This document shows positions 32,528-41,901 of a stretch of DNA of 64,000 nucleotides, piece by piece; within the stretch, counting starts at the first letter, position 1; the number at the start of each line of letters is the position of its first letter. The notes beneath the pieces are model-generated. The model was given only the letters and a program-made list of their open reading frames with translations. It was not told where the DNA came from and ran no database searches. The position numbers were made by a program, and so were the translations under genes. The stretch lies in the NCBI RefSeq assembly GCF_003008615.1, contig NZ_CP027657.1:2108001-2172000 (forward strand), given 5' to 3'. This stretch comes from Pseudomonas mendocina. GTDB taxonomy: Bacteria; Pseudomonadota; Gammaproteobacteria; Pseudomonadales; Pseudomonadaceae.

Positions 32528-34924
32528 ATGTCAGCATCCCCCTCTCCACTCGCCCGTAGTATTCGCCAGGCAGTCCTGGCCCTGAGCCTGTCCGGCTCAC
32601 TGCTGGCTACCGCCAGCGCTTGGGCCGAACCGCTCAGCTACAGCATTCCCGCTGGCAGCCTGGCCGCCGCGCTCAGTCAGTTCGCCGCCGCCAGCGGCGT
32701 GACCATCAGCTTCAGCAGTGAAGAAACGGCTGGGCTGAGTAGCAGCGGCCTGCATGGCAAGTACGAGGTGGATCAGGGCTTCGCCGTGTTGCTGCAAGGC
32801 AGTGGCCTGCAGGTGCAGCAGGCTGGCGACAAGCGCTACGTACTGGTTCGCCCGAGCCAGGAAGGCGCGTTGGAGCTGAGTGCGATGACCGTATCCGGTG
32901 CGCAGTTGGGCGCCACCACCGAAGGCACCGGCAGCTACACCACCGGCTCGACCAACACCGCGACCGGGCTGAACCTGTCGATGCGCGAGACGCCGCAGGC
33001 GGTCAGCGTGGTGACCCGTCAGCAGATCGAGGATCAGAACCTCACCGACATCGCCCAGGTACTCGAACAGACCCCCGGCGTGGTCGTCGACAGCATGGGC
33101 CCAGCCGGCAGCGACGCCAACCACATCTACGTGCGCGGCATGGAGATCGGCAACATCCAGGTCGACGGTATCAACCGCACCGACAGCTACGGCTTTCGTG
33201 ACGACCTCGCCGACATGGTCACTTATGACCGGGTCGAAGTGGTGCGCGGCGCGACTGGGCTGATGTCGGGCACTGGCGACCCCAGTGCCACCGTGAACCT
33301 GATCCGCAAGAAGCCGACCCTGGAGACGCAGCGCAAGCTGACCGTGCAGGCGGGCTCCTGGGATAGCTACCGAACCGACCTGGACGTATCGGGCAAGCTC
33401 TCGGAAAGCGGCCATGTACGCGGCCGTTTCGTCGCCTCGAAGAGCGACAGCAAGAGCCATGTCGACCGCCAGGAGCTGGAGAAACAGGTGGCCTATGGCG
33501 TACTGGAATGGGACATCAGCGATGCCACCATGCTGACCGTGGGTGCGGAGTACCAGAAGATGGATAACGACGGAGCAGGCAACCACGGCTTCCCGATGTA
33601 CAACGCCAACGGTACCCACTTCAAACCATCGCGCTCGTTCAACTCCGGCGCCGACTGGAGCTACCACAAGCGTGAAACCAAGACGCTGTTCACCACCCTG
33701 GAACATGCGCTGGGCAATGGCTGGCAAGTGAAATTCAACGCCGAGCACAGCCGCCGCAGTTATGACGATGCCTTCGCCACTGCTGCCAGCGGCAGGGTCA
33801 ATCCCGATGGCAGCGGTATCTCCACCTGGACAGGCCGCTGGGCAGGCGAGCCGCGCCAGACCTCGTTCGACCTCTCAGCGTCCGGCCCCTTCGAGCTATT
33901 CTCCCGCGAACATGAATTGCACCTGGGCGCCAGCCACGCCAAGTCCTATTACCGCAGCTACGGCTACAACCTCTGGGGGTTCCAGAGCATCGACAACATC
34001 TTCACCTGGGACGGCTCGCTGCCGATACCCGACATCGTGCGTGACAAGTATTCGGAAGATGCGCTGGATGAAACACAGACGGGATGGGTCGCGGCGGCAC
34101 GCTGGAGCCTGGCTGACAGTCTCTCGCTGATCACCGGCACACGGGTGATCGACTGGCAACGCGACAAGTCTTCACGCGTGCTGGCGACCGGCAATGTCAC
34201 CTCCACCCGAGAACAGGAAAATGGCATCGTCACGCCTTACCTTGGCCTCATCTACGACTTCGCCGAGAACTGGTCTGCCTATGCCAGCTACACCACCATC
34301 TTCAACCCTCAGAATGTGCAGCAGGTCGGCGGCACCTATCTCGAGCCGAAGGAAGGCGAAAGCTATGAGCTGGGCCTCAAGAGCGAGTTCTGGGACAAGC
34401 GCCTGACGGCCGGCCTCAGCGTCTTCGAGGTACGCCAGGACAACCTGCCTGTGGCAGACCCTAACAACCCCGGCTACTCCATCCCCGAATCCGGCACCAA
34501 GACCCGTGGTTTCGAGGTGGAAATGGCGGGTGAGATCCTGCCGGACTGGCAGGTTGCTGCCAGCTATTCCTATGCGGTGATCAAGAACGCCGATGACCAG
34601 CGCATGCTCACCGAGGTGCCGCGCGACACCTTCAAGCTGTTCACCAGCTATCGCCTGCAATCCATTCCGCAACTGAAAGTCGGTGGTGGCGTGCGCTGGC
34701 AGGGTGCGGAGTACTACAAGGGCGCCGGCCCCAACAACGCCACCTTCCACCAGGGCGCCTACAGCGTGGTGGATCTGATGGCGCAGTATGCCTTCACCCC
34801 CGAGACCAGCGTGTCATTGAACCTCAACAACGCCTTCGACGAGACCTACTACACCGCCATCGGCGCGCGCGGTTGGTATGGCACTCCGCGCAGCCTGACG
34901 GCAAGTCTGTCGCATTCGTTCTGA
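32528..34924 (+). CDS. TonB-dependent siderophore receptor with signalling domain, cassette 3
   Basis: 798 residues from ATG 32528, with CAGGAG upstream. Signal peptide ends SAWA near residue 33. The STN domain is LSYSIPAGSLAAALSQFAAA. The plug has MRETPQAVSVVTRQQIEDQN and VEVVRGATGLMSGTGDPSA. The C-terminal barrel ends SLSHSF. It resembles FpvA-type pyoverdine receptors in plug and barrel motifs (ETPQAVSVVTRQQ, GVRWQGAEYYKGAG), but this is pattern recognition only. Its upstream DNA lacks the GAAAAT-TGTCGG element found before receptors 1 and 2. Confidence 0.94.
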   Translation: MSASPSPLARSIRQAVLALSLSGSLLATASAWAEPLSYSIPAGSLAAALSQFAAASGVTISFSSEETAGLSSSGLHGKYEVDQGFAVLLQGSGLQVQQAGDKRYVLVRPSQEGALELSAMTVSGAQLGATTEGTGSYTTGSTNTATGLNLSMRETPQAVSVVTRQQIEDQNLTDIAQVLEQTPGVVVDSMGPAGSDANHIYVRGMEIGNIQVDGINRTDSYGFRDDLADMVTYDRVEVVRGATGLMSGTGDPSATVNLIRKKPTLETQRKLTVQAGSWDSYRTDLDVSGKLSESGHVRGRFVASKSDSKSHVDRQELEKQVAYGVLEWDISDATMLTVGAEYQKMDNDGAGNHGFPMYNANGTHFKPSRSFNSGADWSYHKRETKTLFTTLEHALGNGWQVKFNAEHSRRSYDDAFATAASGRVNPDGSGISTWTGRWAGEPRQTSFDLSASGPFELFSREHELHLGASHAKSYYRSYGYNLWGFQSIDNIFTWDGSLPIPDIVRDKYSEDALDETQTGWVAAARWSLADSLSLITGTRVIDWQRDKSSRVLATGNVTSTREQENGIVTPYLGLIYDFAENWSAYASYTTIFNPQNVQQVGGTYLEPKEGESYELGLKSEFWDKRLTAGLSVFEVRQDNLPVADPNNPGYSIPESGTKTRGFEVEMAGEILPDWQVAASYSYAVIKNADDQRMLTEVPRDTFKLFTSYRLQSIPQLKVGGGVRWQGAEYYKGAGPNNATFHQGAYSVVDLMAQYAFTPETSVSLNLNNAFDETYYTAIGARGWYGTPRSLTASLSHSF

Positions 34925-34929
34925 CCGGC

Positions 34930-34963
34930 AGGGCGCTCACCACAAGCCTGGCTTGAGCGCCCT
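34930..34963 (+). terminator. Hairpin after receptor 3
   Basis: A 9-bp perfect stem AGGGCGCTC / GAGCGCCCT with a 16-base loop, five bases past the receptor 3 stop. Confidence 0.55.
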
Positions 34964-35044
34964 AGCCTAGAGGCTTCGATAAAACATCAGGCCGGACAAG
35001 CTGCGCGTCACCCACTCCGTCCCTCACAAAACTTCTCGCCAGAT

Positions 35045-35073
35045 CGCCAATGCCGCTAAGGGCGACATTGGCG
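35045..35073 (-). terminator. Hairpin after receptor 4
   Basis: An 8-bp stem CGCCAATG / CATTGGCG with further inner pairing, 19 bases beyond the receptor 4 stop on minus. It separates the two convergent receptor genes. Confidence 0.45.
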
Positions 35074-35091
35074 CTATGCTCGAAGCCTCGA

Positions 35092-37506
35092 TCAGAACTC
35101 CACCTGATAACCCAGCGTGAAGGTACGGCCGCGACCCTTGAAGTTGTAGTCGTTGGCGATGCGTGCCGACTGCGAGTAGTAGGTGAAGTAGTCCTCGTCG
35201 AGCAGGTTGTCGATACCCAGTGACAGGCTGCCCACCGGCAGGCGGCGGCTGACGCTGGCCGAGAGCAGGGCATAACCGTCGAACTCCAGGCGCGGGTCGT
35301 CGAAGCTGCGGCTGACGTAGTAGTTGTATTGCAGGTAGCTCGACCAGTCCTCGTTCCAGTTGGCCTGCCAGGCCAGGCTGTACTGATCCGGTGAGATGTT
35401 CAGGCCGGTCAGGCGCGTATCCACCTTGCCGTCATCATCGGTGTCGGACTTGCCCTGGCTGTGGGCATAGCTACCGCGCAGGCTGTGGCGGTCGTTCAAG
35501 TGCCAATTGCCGGTCAACTCATAGCCCTGGATCTCCACCCGCTCGCGGTTGGCGATGTAGTTGCCATCGCTGTTTACCGACAGGCGCTCGCCGACGTTGG
35601 AGAAGGACTCGTAGTAGCTCAGCTCCATGTCCACTCGGTCGAAGTTCAGGCGCAGGCCCACCTCGCGCGAGCGGGTGACGATCGGCTCCAGCTCCAGCAG
35701 GCTTTCCACGTCCAGGCCCGGTTCGTCGAGCCCGCGCAGCACGCGGCCGATGTCGGGCATGCCGAAACCTTCCGAGTAGCCGCCGTAGAGCTGCGCCCAG
35801 TCGGTGGCCTGGTAGGTGAAACCGTAGTTGCTCAGGGTCTTGCCGAACGACACCTTGCCACCGGTGACGCTAACCCCCCCGGCGTTGTTGGTGCCCCATA
35901 CGGTGCGGAAGTCATCCACGTCCAGCTCGGAGTGCTCGCGGCGCACGCCGGCCATCAGGGTCAATTTGTCGGTCAGGTGCAGGTCGCCCTGGAGGAAGCC
36001 GGCCTGGTTGTCGTAGGTGGACGGCGGCACGTAGCTGCGGTTGGTCTGCACCAGCACCTGTTCGCCCTTGTCACGCATCAGGTCGACGCCGCCGGTCAGG
36101 TCGAGCAGGCCGTCGAACAGGCCGCTGCGGCGCAGGGTCAGCTTGCCGCCCCATTTCTCCGAGTCGCTGCGGCTCTGCTCCCACAACGTGCCGACCGGCG
36201 CGATGTTGGGATCCTGGAAGGCGGCCGACATCAGCGCGCCGAACTGGCCGCGGTAACGCTGGTGATAGAGCTGCACGTCGAGCACGTTGCCGTACAGATC
36301 CTGGTTGCTGTAGCTGAAGGTGTACTGACGGTTTTCGTTGAACGCCGGATCGCCTTGCGGGTCGCCCTTGCGCGCGGTGGTGGGGATGCCCGCGGCGCGG
36401 TCACCGAGCACCGGCACGTAGTCGTTGTTGCCCTTGAGTTCGTAGTGGTTGGCGCTGAACTGCAGGTGCTGTACCTCGTCAATCCAGTAACCGAGCTTGA
36501 ACATCAAGTCATGGTCACGGGTGTCCTGGATCTCGCCAGGGTAGGCGACGCCGATCAGCTCATCGTTGGCGTCGTAGAATGCGCCGCGCTCCTGCCAGGT
36601 GGCGCCGAACAGGGTTTCCCAGTCGCCCTGCTGGGCGCTGACCCGGTAGTTCATCTTGTAGCTCAGGCCATCCTTGCTGAAGCGGTCATCGCTCTCCAGG
36701 CTGACGCCGGCGTGCTGATTGATGCCATCGCTCTCGGGGCGGCGACTGATGAAGTTGACGATACCGCCAGTGGCGCCGCCGCCATGCTCGGCCGAAGCTC
36801 CGTGGATCACCTCGATGCGCTCGATCTGCGCCAGATCGATGGTGTAGCTGCTGCGCCCGTCGTTACGGATCGAGCTGGCCTGCGGCACACCGTCGACGAG
36901 AAATTGCGGGGTACGGCCACGCAGCGTTTCACCGGCGTTGGACATCTTCTGCCGGCTTGGCGAATAGGACGGAATCAGGTTGCTCAGCACCTGCCCTGGG
37001 TCGCTGCTCAGCGCCAGCTGCTGTTCGATCTGCTGCCGATCGATCACGGTCACGCGCTGGCTGGTCTGGCCGACAGCGGTATCGCCACGCAGGGTGCTGA
37101 CGGTGATCTGGGTGGCGTCCAGCTCCAGCACGTCGCTGTTCACCGGACGTTGCTGCGGCTGTGGTTCCAGGCCGTAGATGCCCTCGCCCTGGCGCACGGC
37201 GCGCAGACCGCTGTCTTGCAGCAGGCGGGCGAAACCTTCCTCGACCTCATAGGTACCTTGCAGACCCTGACTGCGCTGCCCCTGCAACGCAGTGGCATCG
37301 AACGACAGAGCGATGCCGGCTGCACTGGCATAGCGGTTCAACACCTCGGCCAGCGGGCCGCCAGCGATATCGAAAGACTGTGCCTGCACGGCAGACTCTG
37401 CTGGCGCGGCACTGAGCGTCGGCACCGTCAGTGCCAGGCCGGAGCAGAGCAGTGCGGCCTGAACGGCCACGGTCAGCGAATGCAGTTTGCAACGAGGTTG
37501 ACGCAT
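35092..37506 (-). CDS. TonB-dependent receptor with signalling domain, cassette 4
   Basis: 804 residues from ATG 37506 (MRQPRCKLHSLTVAVQAALL), with AGGGGAA upstream. Signal cleavage is near residue 40. The STN domain reads FDIAGGPLAEVLNRYASAAG. The plug differs from receptors 1-3: SQRVTVIDRQQIEQQLALSS, then ETLRGRTPQFLVDGVPQASS and IEVIHGASAEHGGGATGGIV. The barrel ends TFTLGYQVEF. The plug is of the type seen in IutA/ChtA-like hydroxamate receptors, so a different siderophore is likely. The gene converges with cassette 3. Confidence 0.93.
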   Translation of the reverse strand: MRQPRCKLHSLTVAVQAALLCSGLALTVPTLSAAPAESAVQAQSFDIAGGPLAEVLNRYASAAGIALSFDATALQGQRSQGLQGTYEVEEGFARLLQDSGLRAVRQGEGIYGLEPQPQQRPVNSDVLELDATQITVSTLRGDTAVGQTSQRVTVIDRQQIEQQLALSSDPGQVLSNLIPSYSPSRQKMSNAGETLRGRTPQFLVDGVPQASSIRNDGRSSYTIDLAQIERIEVIHGASAEHGGGATGGIVNFISRRPESDGINQHAGVSLESDDRFSKDGLSYKMNYRVSAQQGDWETLFGATWQERGAFYDANDELIGVAYPGEIQDTRDHDLMFKLGYWIDEVQHLQFSANHYELKGNNDYVPVLGDRAAGIPTTARKGDPQGDPAFNENRQYTFSYSNQDLYGNVLDVQLYHQRYRGQFGALMSAAFQDPNIAPVGTLWEQSRSDSEKWGGKLTLRRSGLFDGLLDLTGGVDLMRDKGEQVLVQTNRSYVPPSTYDNQAGFLQGDLHLTDKLTLMAGVRREHSELDVDDFRTVWGTNNAGGVSVTGGKVSFGKTLSNYGFTYQATDWAQLYGGYSEGFGMPDIGRVLRGLDEPGLDVESLLELEPIVTRSREVGLRLNFDRVDMELSYYESFSNVGERLSVNSDGNYIANRERVEIQGYELTGNWHLNDRHSLRGSYAHSQGKSDTDDDGKVDTRLTGLNISPDQYSLAWQANWNEDWSSYLQYNYYVSRSFDDPRLEFDGYALLSASVSRRLPVGSLSLGIDNLLDEDYFTYYSQSARIANDYNFKGRGRTFTLGYQVEF

Positions 37507-37603
37507 GAATTTCCCCTGAGAATGGAAGGCCTGTAGCCGGTATTTCAGGAGGGCCGAGCCAGTCGAGAAAAAAGTGCAAACGACAATCAATATTTTTTAA
37601 ACG

Positions 37604-38545
37604 CTATACCTTCGGCACCAGCGTCACCCAGTAGTCGGTACGCCGCACCACCCGTACCGGGAAGCTGTGCTCCAGCGCGGCCAGGGCGCGATCGGTGTCG
37701 GCCAGGGGGAAACTGCCGGATACCTTCAGCCCGCCCAGGGCCGGATCGAGCCGCAGCACGCCATGGCGATAGCGCGCCAGCTCGGCGATCACCTCGCCCA
37801 GCGGCTGATCGAGAGCGATCAGGCTGCCCTGCGTCCAGGCCGCCGTGGCCGCATCGTTGGCAAGCGGTGACCCGAGCTGCCCGGCATCGAAGCGCAGGTG
37901 ATGCCCGGCAGTCAGCGTCTGCATGGATTGCAGATGGCGCAGGGGCGCGACCTCCACGTGCTGTTCCAGCACGGCGACCTGGCTGCCTTGCTCATCGCTG
38001 CGCACGCAGAAACGCGCACCCTGGCTGCGTACCAGGCCATGGCGGGTTTCCACCAGCAGCGGGCGGGCCTCGCCTGGGCAGTGGATCAACGCTTCGCCAC
38101 TCAACAAACGCAGCAGGCGCCGTTGCCCGTCGACATGCCACTGCGCCGCGCTGGCGGTGCCGAGCATCAACTCGCTGCCATCGCTCAGTTGCCATTGGCG
38201 ACGCTCACCTACGCCACTGCGGTAGTCGGCCAGCCAGTAACGCCGGGTGTCGCTCTGCCAGGCGAACCAGCCCAGCGGCGCAGCCAGGCCGACCAACGCC
38301 AGACTGCCGAGCAGGCGCCGCCGGCCGTGGTCGACGCCGCGCAGGGTCGACGAGGCAATGGGGCCAGGCAGCAGCCCCAATTGCTCACGCAGCTTCTCGA
38401 TCTGCTGCCAGGCCTGGCGATGATGCGCATCGGCGTCATACCAGCGTTGCCAGGCCTGCTGCTCGCTGGCATCGCTGCTGCCAGAGCACAGCCGTGCGTA
38501 CCAGCCGCTGGCAGCCTTGAGCGCGACGCGCTGTGCCTCGTTCAC
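37604..38545 (-). CDS. FecR-type anti-sigma / sigma regulator, cassette 4
   Basis: 313 residues from GTG 38545, which overlaps the sigma stop as GTGA, the same arrangement as cassette 1. The N-terminal part has ASGWYARLCSGSSDASEQQA and WQRWYDADAHHRQAWQQIEK. The membrane helix is RRLLGSLALVGLAAPLGWFAW. The FecR domain begins GERRQWQLSDGSELMLGTAS, and the end is VSGSFPLADTDRALAALEHS. A TTG 9 bases earlier is in frame but less likely. Confidence 0.92.
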   Translation of the reverse strand: MNEAQRVALKAASGWYARLCSGSSDASEQQAWQRWYDADAHHRQAWQQIEKLREQLGLLPGPIASSTLRGVDHGRRRLLGSLALVGLAAPLGWFAWQSDTRRYWLADYRSGVGERRQWQLSDGSELMLGTASAAQWHVDGQRRLLRLLSGEALIHCPGEARPLLVETRHGLVRSQGARFCVRSDEQGSQVAVLEQHVEVAPLRHLQSMQTLTAGHHLRFDAGQLGSPLANDAATAAWTQGSLIALDQPLGEVIAELARYRHGVLRLDPALGGLKVSGSFPLADTDRALAALEHSFPVRVVRRTDYWVTLVPKV

Positions 38546-39048
38546 GACTGCCAACCTGCCTGCAACAGGCAGCAGTGTTCCACAGCGCGAGCCATGTAGT
38601 TGTTCACACTGCGCAGGGAGATACCCAGACGGGCAGCAATCTGCGCGTAGGTGAGGCCGTCGAGCTGAGACAGGATGAACACCTCGCGCACCGTGCGACC
38701 GAGACCGTCGAGCATACGGTCGACGTCCATCAGCGCTTCCAGCAGCAACGCCTGCTGTTCGGCGCTGGGGTGTTCTGCCTGCGGCTGGCTGGCCAGCACA
38801 TCGAGGTAGGCCTGCTCCAGCGAGCGGCGGCGCAGGAAGTCGACCATCAGCCCGCGCGCCACGGTGGCCAGGTAATCGCGCGGTTCACGGATGCTCGCCG
38901 CGTTGCCGGCACGTAGCAGACGCACGAAGGTGTCCTGCGCCAGGTCGGCAGCATCGCAACGGTTGCCCAGGCGCCGTCGCAGCCAGCCTTGCAGCCAGCT
39001 GTGATGATCACGATAGAGGGTATCCAGCACCTGGACTTCGGCAGACAT
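38542..39048 (-). CDS. FecI-type ECF sigma factor, iron cassette 4
   Basis: 168 residues from ATG 39048 (MSAEVQVLDTLYRDHHSWLQ). Region 2 is LYRDHHSWLQGWLRRRLGNR to LAQDTFVRLLRAG. Region 4 is GLTYAQIAARLGISLRSVNN. The 26-codon extension upstream crosses the Fur box and is excluded. The cassette order is the same as on plus, but the whole set faces the other three. Confidence 0.93.
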   Translation of the reverse strand: MSAEVQVLDTLYRDHHSWLQGWLRRRLGNRCDAADLAQDTFVRLLRAGNAASIREPRDYLATVARGLMVDFLRRRSLEQAYLDVLASQPQAEHPSAEQQALLLEALMDVDRMLDGLGRTVREVFILSQLDGLTYAQIAARLGISLRSVNNYMARAVEHCCLLQAGWQS

Positions 39049-39066
39049 GGCGCGATTTCGTATCAA

Positions 39067-39089
39067 ATGACAATGAATTGCATTGTCAT
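39067..39089 (-). promoter_or_regulatory. Fur box, cassette 4
   Basis: A perfect inverted repeat ATGACAATG / CATTGTCAT around AATTG, 18 bases upstream of the sigma gene. It fits the GATAATGATAATCATTATC Fur consensus better than the other three. Confidence 0.7.
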
Positions 39090-39152
39090 CTTTGCCAGGC
39101 CGGCTTGGCAATATCCCAGGCGTCATGTCTGCTCTTGGAGCGTTGCCGTTCT

Positions 39153-40028
39153 CTAGCGCGACGACACCTGGAGGCTGGCGGCAGCGCTCAAACGCGCATT
39201 GATCCAGGTAACGCCATCCTCTATTCCGCCGAAGGGGTAAAGATGCCAGCCGATGCTACCCAGTCGCCTGCCACCCAGCCCGGCCTGCAACTGATCCCAG
39301 TAACGTTCGGCGCCGACGCGCTGCATCAGGTTGGTCATCGATAACCCATAGAGCCGCAGGATGGAGGCAGAGGTCGCCACGCCGAACTGACGGGCAAAGC
39401 GCAGCAGCTTGCCAACATCGGCAGGCCCAGGCACGCCAATGCGGATGGGCGTTTCGATGCCCTGCTGGCGCAGTTGCGCGATCCAGCGCACCACCGCCTC
39501 GGCATCGAAACCAAACTGCGTGGTGATCTCCACAGCGCAACCGGCCTCACGCAGAAAATCCAGTTTCCATTTCAGGGCGCGCATGAGTTCGCCGCTGTCG
39601 ATCTTCGGGTGCCCTTCCGGATAGCCGGTGATCACCACCTGATCGATGCCGTGGCGCTCCAGCACGCCACTGGCCAGTAGCGCCAGGGAGTCGTGGTAGG
39701 GGCCGGCAGGAATGGCCGGATCGCCGCCGACGAACATGAAGCGCCTGGGTGCCGCCTGCTCGACCAGCGCGCCGATCAGCTCGTCGCGATCCTCCTCGCT
39801 GCGCAGCCGACGTGAGGAAATGATCGGTACAGGCTCGGCGCAGCACGCACGGATGACCTTGGCCGCATGGATGCGCTGGGCATGGTCTTCATTGCCCAGA
39901 AAGGCAATGTTGATCGGTGTGCCTGCAGGTATCGCCGCTCGAGCCTGCTCGACTTCACGAATACCCTTGCCAGTCACCTCCAGCGTGTAGGGGATGAAAT
40001 CGGTGGAACTGCTGCACGGGTTGGACAT
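39153..40028 (-). CDS. Methylenetetrahydrofolate reductase-like protein
   Basis: 291 residues from ATG 40028 (MSNPCSSSTDFIPYTLEVTG). The TIM-barrel MTHFR family is recognised by RRFMFVGGDPAIPAGPYHDS, VVITGYPEGHPKIDSGELMR and LDFLREAGCAVEITTQFGFD, then GIETPIRIGVPGPADVGKLL. The usual MetF start with FEFFPP and its catalytic Glu is not present: the first strand reads YTLEVTG. So this is a divergent member, perhaps serving a methyl-donor breakdown pathway rather than methionine synthesis. It stands alone downstream of trpI with no partner gene. Confidence 0.8.
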   Translation of the reverse strand: MSNPCSSSTDFIPYTLEVTGKGIREVEQARAAIPAGTPINIAFLGNEDHAQRIHAAKVIRACCAEPVPIISSRRLRSEEDRDELIGALVEQAAPRRFMFVGGDPAIPAGPYHDSLALLASGVLERHGIDQVVITGYPEGHPKIDSGELMRALKWKLDFLREAGCAVEITTQFGFDAEAVVRWIAQLRQQGIETPIRIGVPGPADVGKLLRFARQFGVATSASILRLYGLSMTNLMQRVGAERYWDQLQAGLGGRRLGSIGWHLYPFGGIEDGVTWINARLSAAASLQVSSR

Positions 40029-40160
40029 TGACGCCTCGTCTGAACCGGCCAGGCCGTTGTGCGAAAGAAAGTCCCGCGATGCTAGCAACCGGTTTCTCGC
40101 ACTACCTCGCTGGTAACGTCGCGCGTATCGGCATTGGCGACCTAACCAGACGCCATCCGC

Positions 40161-41051
40161 TCAATCCGTAGCGGTTGCCAGTTCTTCCCGTAGCCAGCCC
40201 GCCAGGCGCTCGCTACGCGGGTCGACGCGACGTGTCCACAGCGCCAGGCAGCCGGTAGTCTCGACGAAGCCCCAGGGCGCGACCAGGCGACCGGCACGCA
40301 GGTCATCCGCCACCAGCGTCTGCGGGGCGATGGCCACGCCCAGCCCGGCGGCTGCCGCCTCCAGCAGATAGTAGAGGTGCTCGAAACCCTGTCCCTGCTG
40401 CATGCGTTCTGCCGCCAGGCCCTGCGCAGCCGCCCATTGTGGCCAGGCCTGGGGACGCGAGGTGGTGTGCAGCAACGGCTCGGCGTACAGCGCCTCGGCA
40501 GTGGCTGCGGCCAGGCGTGCATGGTTGGCATAACGCGGGCTGAGCACCGGGCCGATGCGCTCGGGCGCCAGCTCGAACACCTGCATGTCGGCCGGCCAGG
40601 GCGGATCGGCGAACAGCAGGGTCGCGTCCACCTCGGCGCTGCGCGGATCCAGCTCGCCCTGGCTGGCCGACAGTTGCAGGCGCAACTCCGGCAGTTCGCG
40701 CTGCAGGCGATCCAGCCGCGGGATGAACCAGCGCGCCAGCAGGCTGCCGGGGCAACCAAGCACGAAGGGCCGCTCTTCCTGCTGACGGCGCAGGTCGGCA
40801 CAGACGCCACGCAAGCGCTCGAAGCTTTCCGAGGTGACATCGCGCAGGCGCAAGCCGGCATCGGTGAGTTTTACGCCGCGCCCGTCCTTGTCGAACAGGC
40901 TGACCCCGAGCTGTTCCTCCAGCGCACGAATCTGCCGGCTGATCGCACCGTGGGTGACATGCAGCTCATCGCCGGCACGGCTGACGCTCTGCAGGCGAGC
41001 GGCAGCCTCGAAAGCGCGCAGGGCATTGAGTGGTGGAAGGTCTCGGCTCAT
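40161..41051 (-). CDS. trpI: LysR-type activator of tryptophan synthase genes, TrpI
   Basis: 296 residues beginning [20 protein letters not shown], which matches remembered P. aeruginosa TrpI ([20 protein letters not shown]), as do [55 protein letters not shown] and [13 protein letters not shown]. The N-terminal winged helix is followed by a GcvA-class effector domain. TrpI activates trpBA with indoleglycerol phosphate as inducer. In Pseudomonas it normally sits next to and divergent from trpBA. Here it has the right orientation, but 6.1 kb of other genes lie between. Confidence 0.85.
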   Translation of the reverse strand: MSRDLPPLNALRAFEAAARLQSVSRAGDELHVTHGAISRQIRALEEQLGVSLFDKDGRGVKLTDAGLRLRDVTSESFERLRGVCADLRRQQEERPFVLGCPGSLLARWFIPRLDRLQRELPELRLQLSASQGELDPRSAEVDATLLFADPPWPADMQVFELAPERIGPVLSPRYANHARLAAATAEALYAEPLLHTTSRPQAWPQWAAAQGLAAERMQQGQGFEHLYYLLEAAAAGLGVAIAPQTLVADDLRAGRLVAPWGFVETTGCLALWTRRVDPRSERLAGWLREELATATD

Positions 41052-41056
41052 ATCGA

Positions 41057-41076
41057 GTGAATTTTCCTGACAAGTC
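41057..41076. promoter_or_regulatory. Candidate TrpI box on the trpI side
   Basis: GTGAATTTTCCTGACAAGTC, six bases before the trpI start. It matches 16 of 20 positions of the sequence at 47051-47070 upstream of trpB. Confidence 0.45.
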
Positions 41077-41142
41077 GGAAAACTCTAATGATTTTTCTGC
41101 TGCCTGACCATGGCCGCCTGGCAGCCGATGCATCGGCCCCGA

Positions 41143-41751
41143 TCAGAAGGTGACCGGCGTATTGACCCAGAGAATGCGGGCCTCGCTATCGCCACCGTTG
41201 CGGTAGCCGTGAGGCAGGTTGCTGGGGAAATGGAAGGCATCGCCAGCCGTCAGGCTGTAGGTCTGCTCGCCGATGGTCAGCTCGATGCTGCCGGTCAGCA
41301 CGTAGCCCATTTCCTCACCGGGGTGTTCGATCAGGCCATCGCTGGCCACGCCAGGCGCAACAATATGGATATTGCCCTGCAGCAGACCACCCTTCTGCAG
41401 ATGCGTGATGCGCTCCAGGCCTATCTCGCCGTCCTTGTTGCGTTTGACGAAACGCTTCACCGGCCTGTCGCCGGCGCGCAGCACGGGCTCGTCGGATACC
41501 CATTCCTCGGACGTGAGCGTCGACACGTTGCTGCCCAGCGCACCCGCCAAACGGTGCAGCATGGCCAGCGAAGGCGAAGCCGCATCGTTCTCCAGCTTGG
41601 AGATCAGGCTTTCCGAGCAGCCAGCGGCAACCGCCACCTGCTTGAGGGTCAGCCCGGCGACCTTGCGCGCATGGCGCAGACGCATGCCCAGGCTGGGCAG
41701 GCCATCGGTGTGGTGAGCCTTGGTCGAAGGGGTAGGACTGGGTTTGCGCAT
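41143..41751 (-). CDS. XRE-family regulator with cupin domain
   Basis: About 202 residues from ATG 41751 (MRKPSPTPSTKAHH); ATG 41757 is also possible. Residues 20-80 form an HTH_3 domain (GMRLRHARKVAGLTLKQVAV, then CSESLISKLENDAASPSLAM). Residues 125-200 form a cupin_2 domain (HPGEEMGYVLTGSIELTIGE, AGDAFHFPSNLPHGYRNGGD). The layout is that of PuuR-type regulators of nitrogen compounds. It lies at the end of the ABC/amidohydrolase operon, in the same direction, after a hairpin. It probably controls that operon, perhaps at the ATTCAAG palindrome at 46875. Confidence 0.9.
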   Translation of the reverse strand: MRKPSPTPSTKAHHTDGLPSLGMRLRHARKVAGLTLKQVAVAAGCSESLISKLENDAASPSLAMLHRLAGALGSNVSTLTSEEWVSDEPVLRAGDRPVKRFVKRNKDGEIGLERITHLQKGGLLQGNIHIVAPGVASDGLIEHPGEEMGYVLTGSIELTIGEQTYSLTAGDAFHFPSNLPHGYRNGGDSEARILWVNTPVTF

Positions 41752-41808
41752 GTACATCTCGATCAATGGATGACAACGGGTACAGCCACGAACGGCACAG
41801 TATCGCGC

Positions 41809-41842
41809 AAGGCGCTCACGGAATTAAGCCGTGAACGCCCTT
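41809..41842 (-). terminator. Hairpin between DUF1989 gene and XRE-cupin gene
   Basis: A stem AAGGCGCTCACGG / CCGTGAACGCCCTT with minor mismatches and a 7-base loop, about 60 bases past the DUF1989 stop. It may terminate the nitrogen operon and lower expression of the regulator. Confidence 0.5.
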
Positions 41843-41901
41843 GGCGTGACTCTGTACGTTATGCCAGGCCCATGCCAGAGAGGCACAGGCCTGGCAGCAG
41901 G

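Noticed and set aside
35461..37536. 691-codon frame on plus opposite receptor 4
   Set aside because: Antisense shadow of a TonB receptor; the real gene on minus has signal, STN, plug and barrel.
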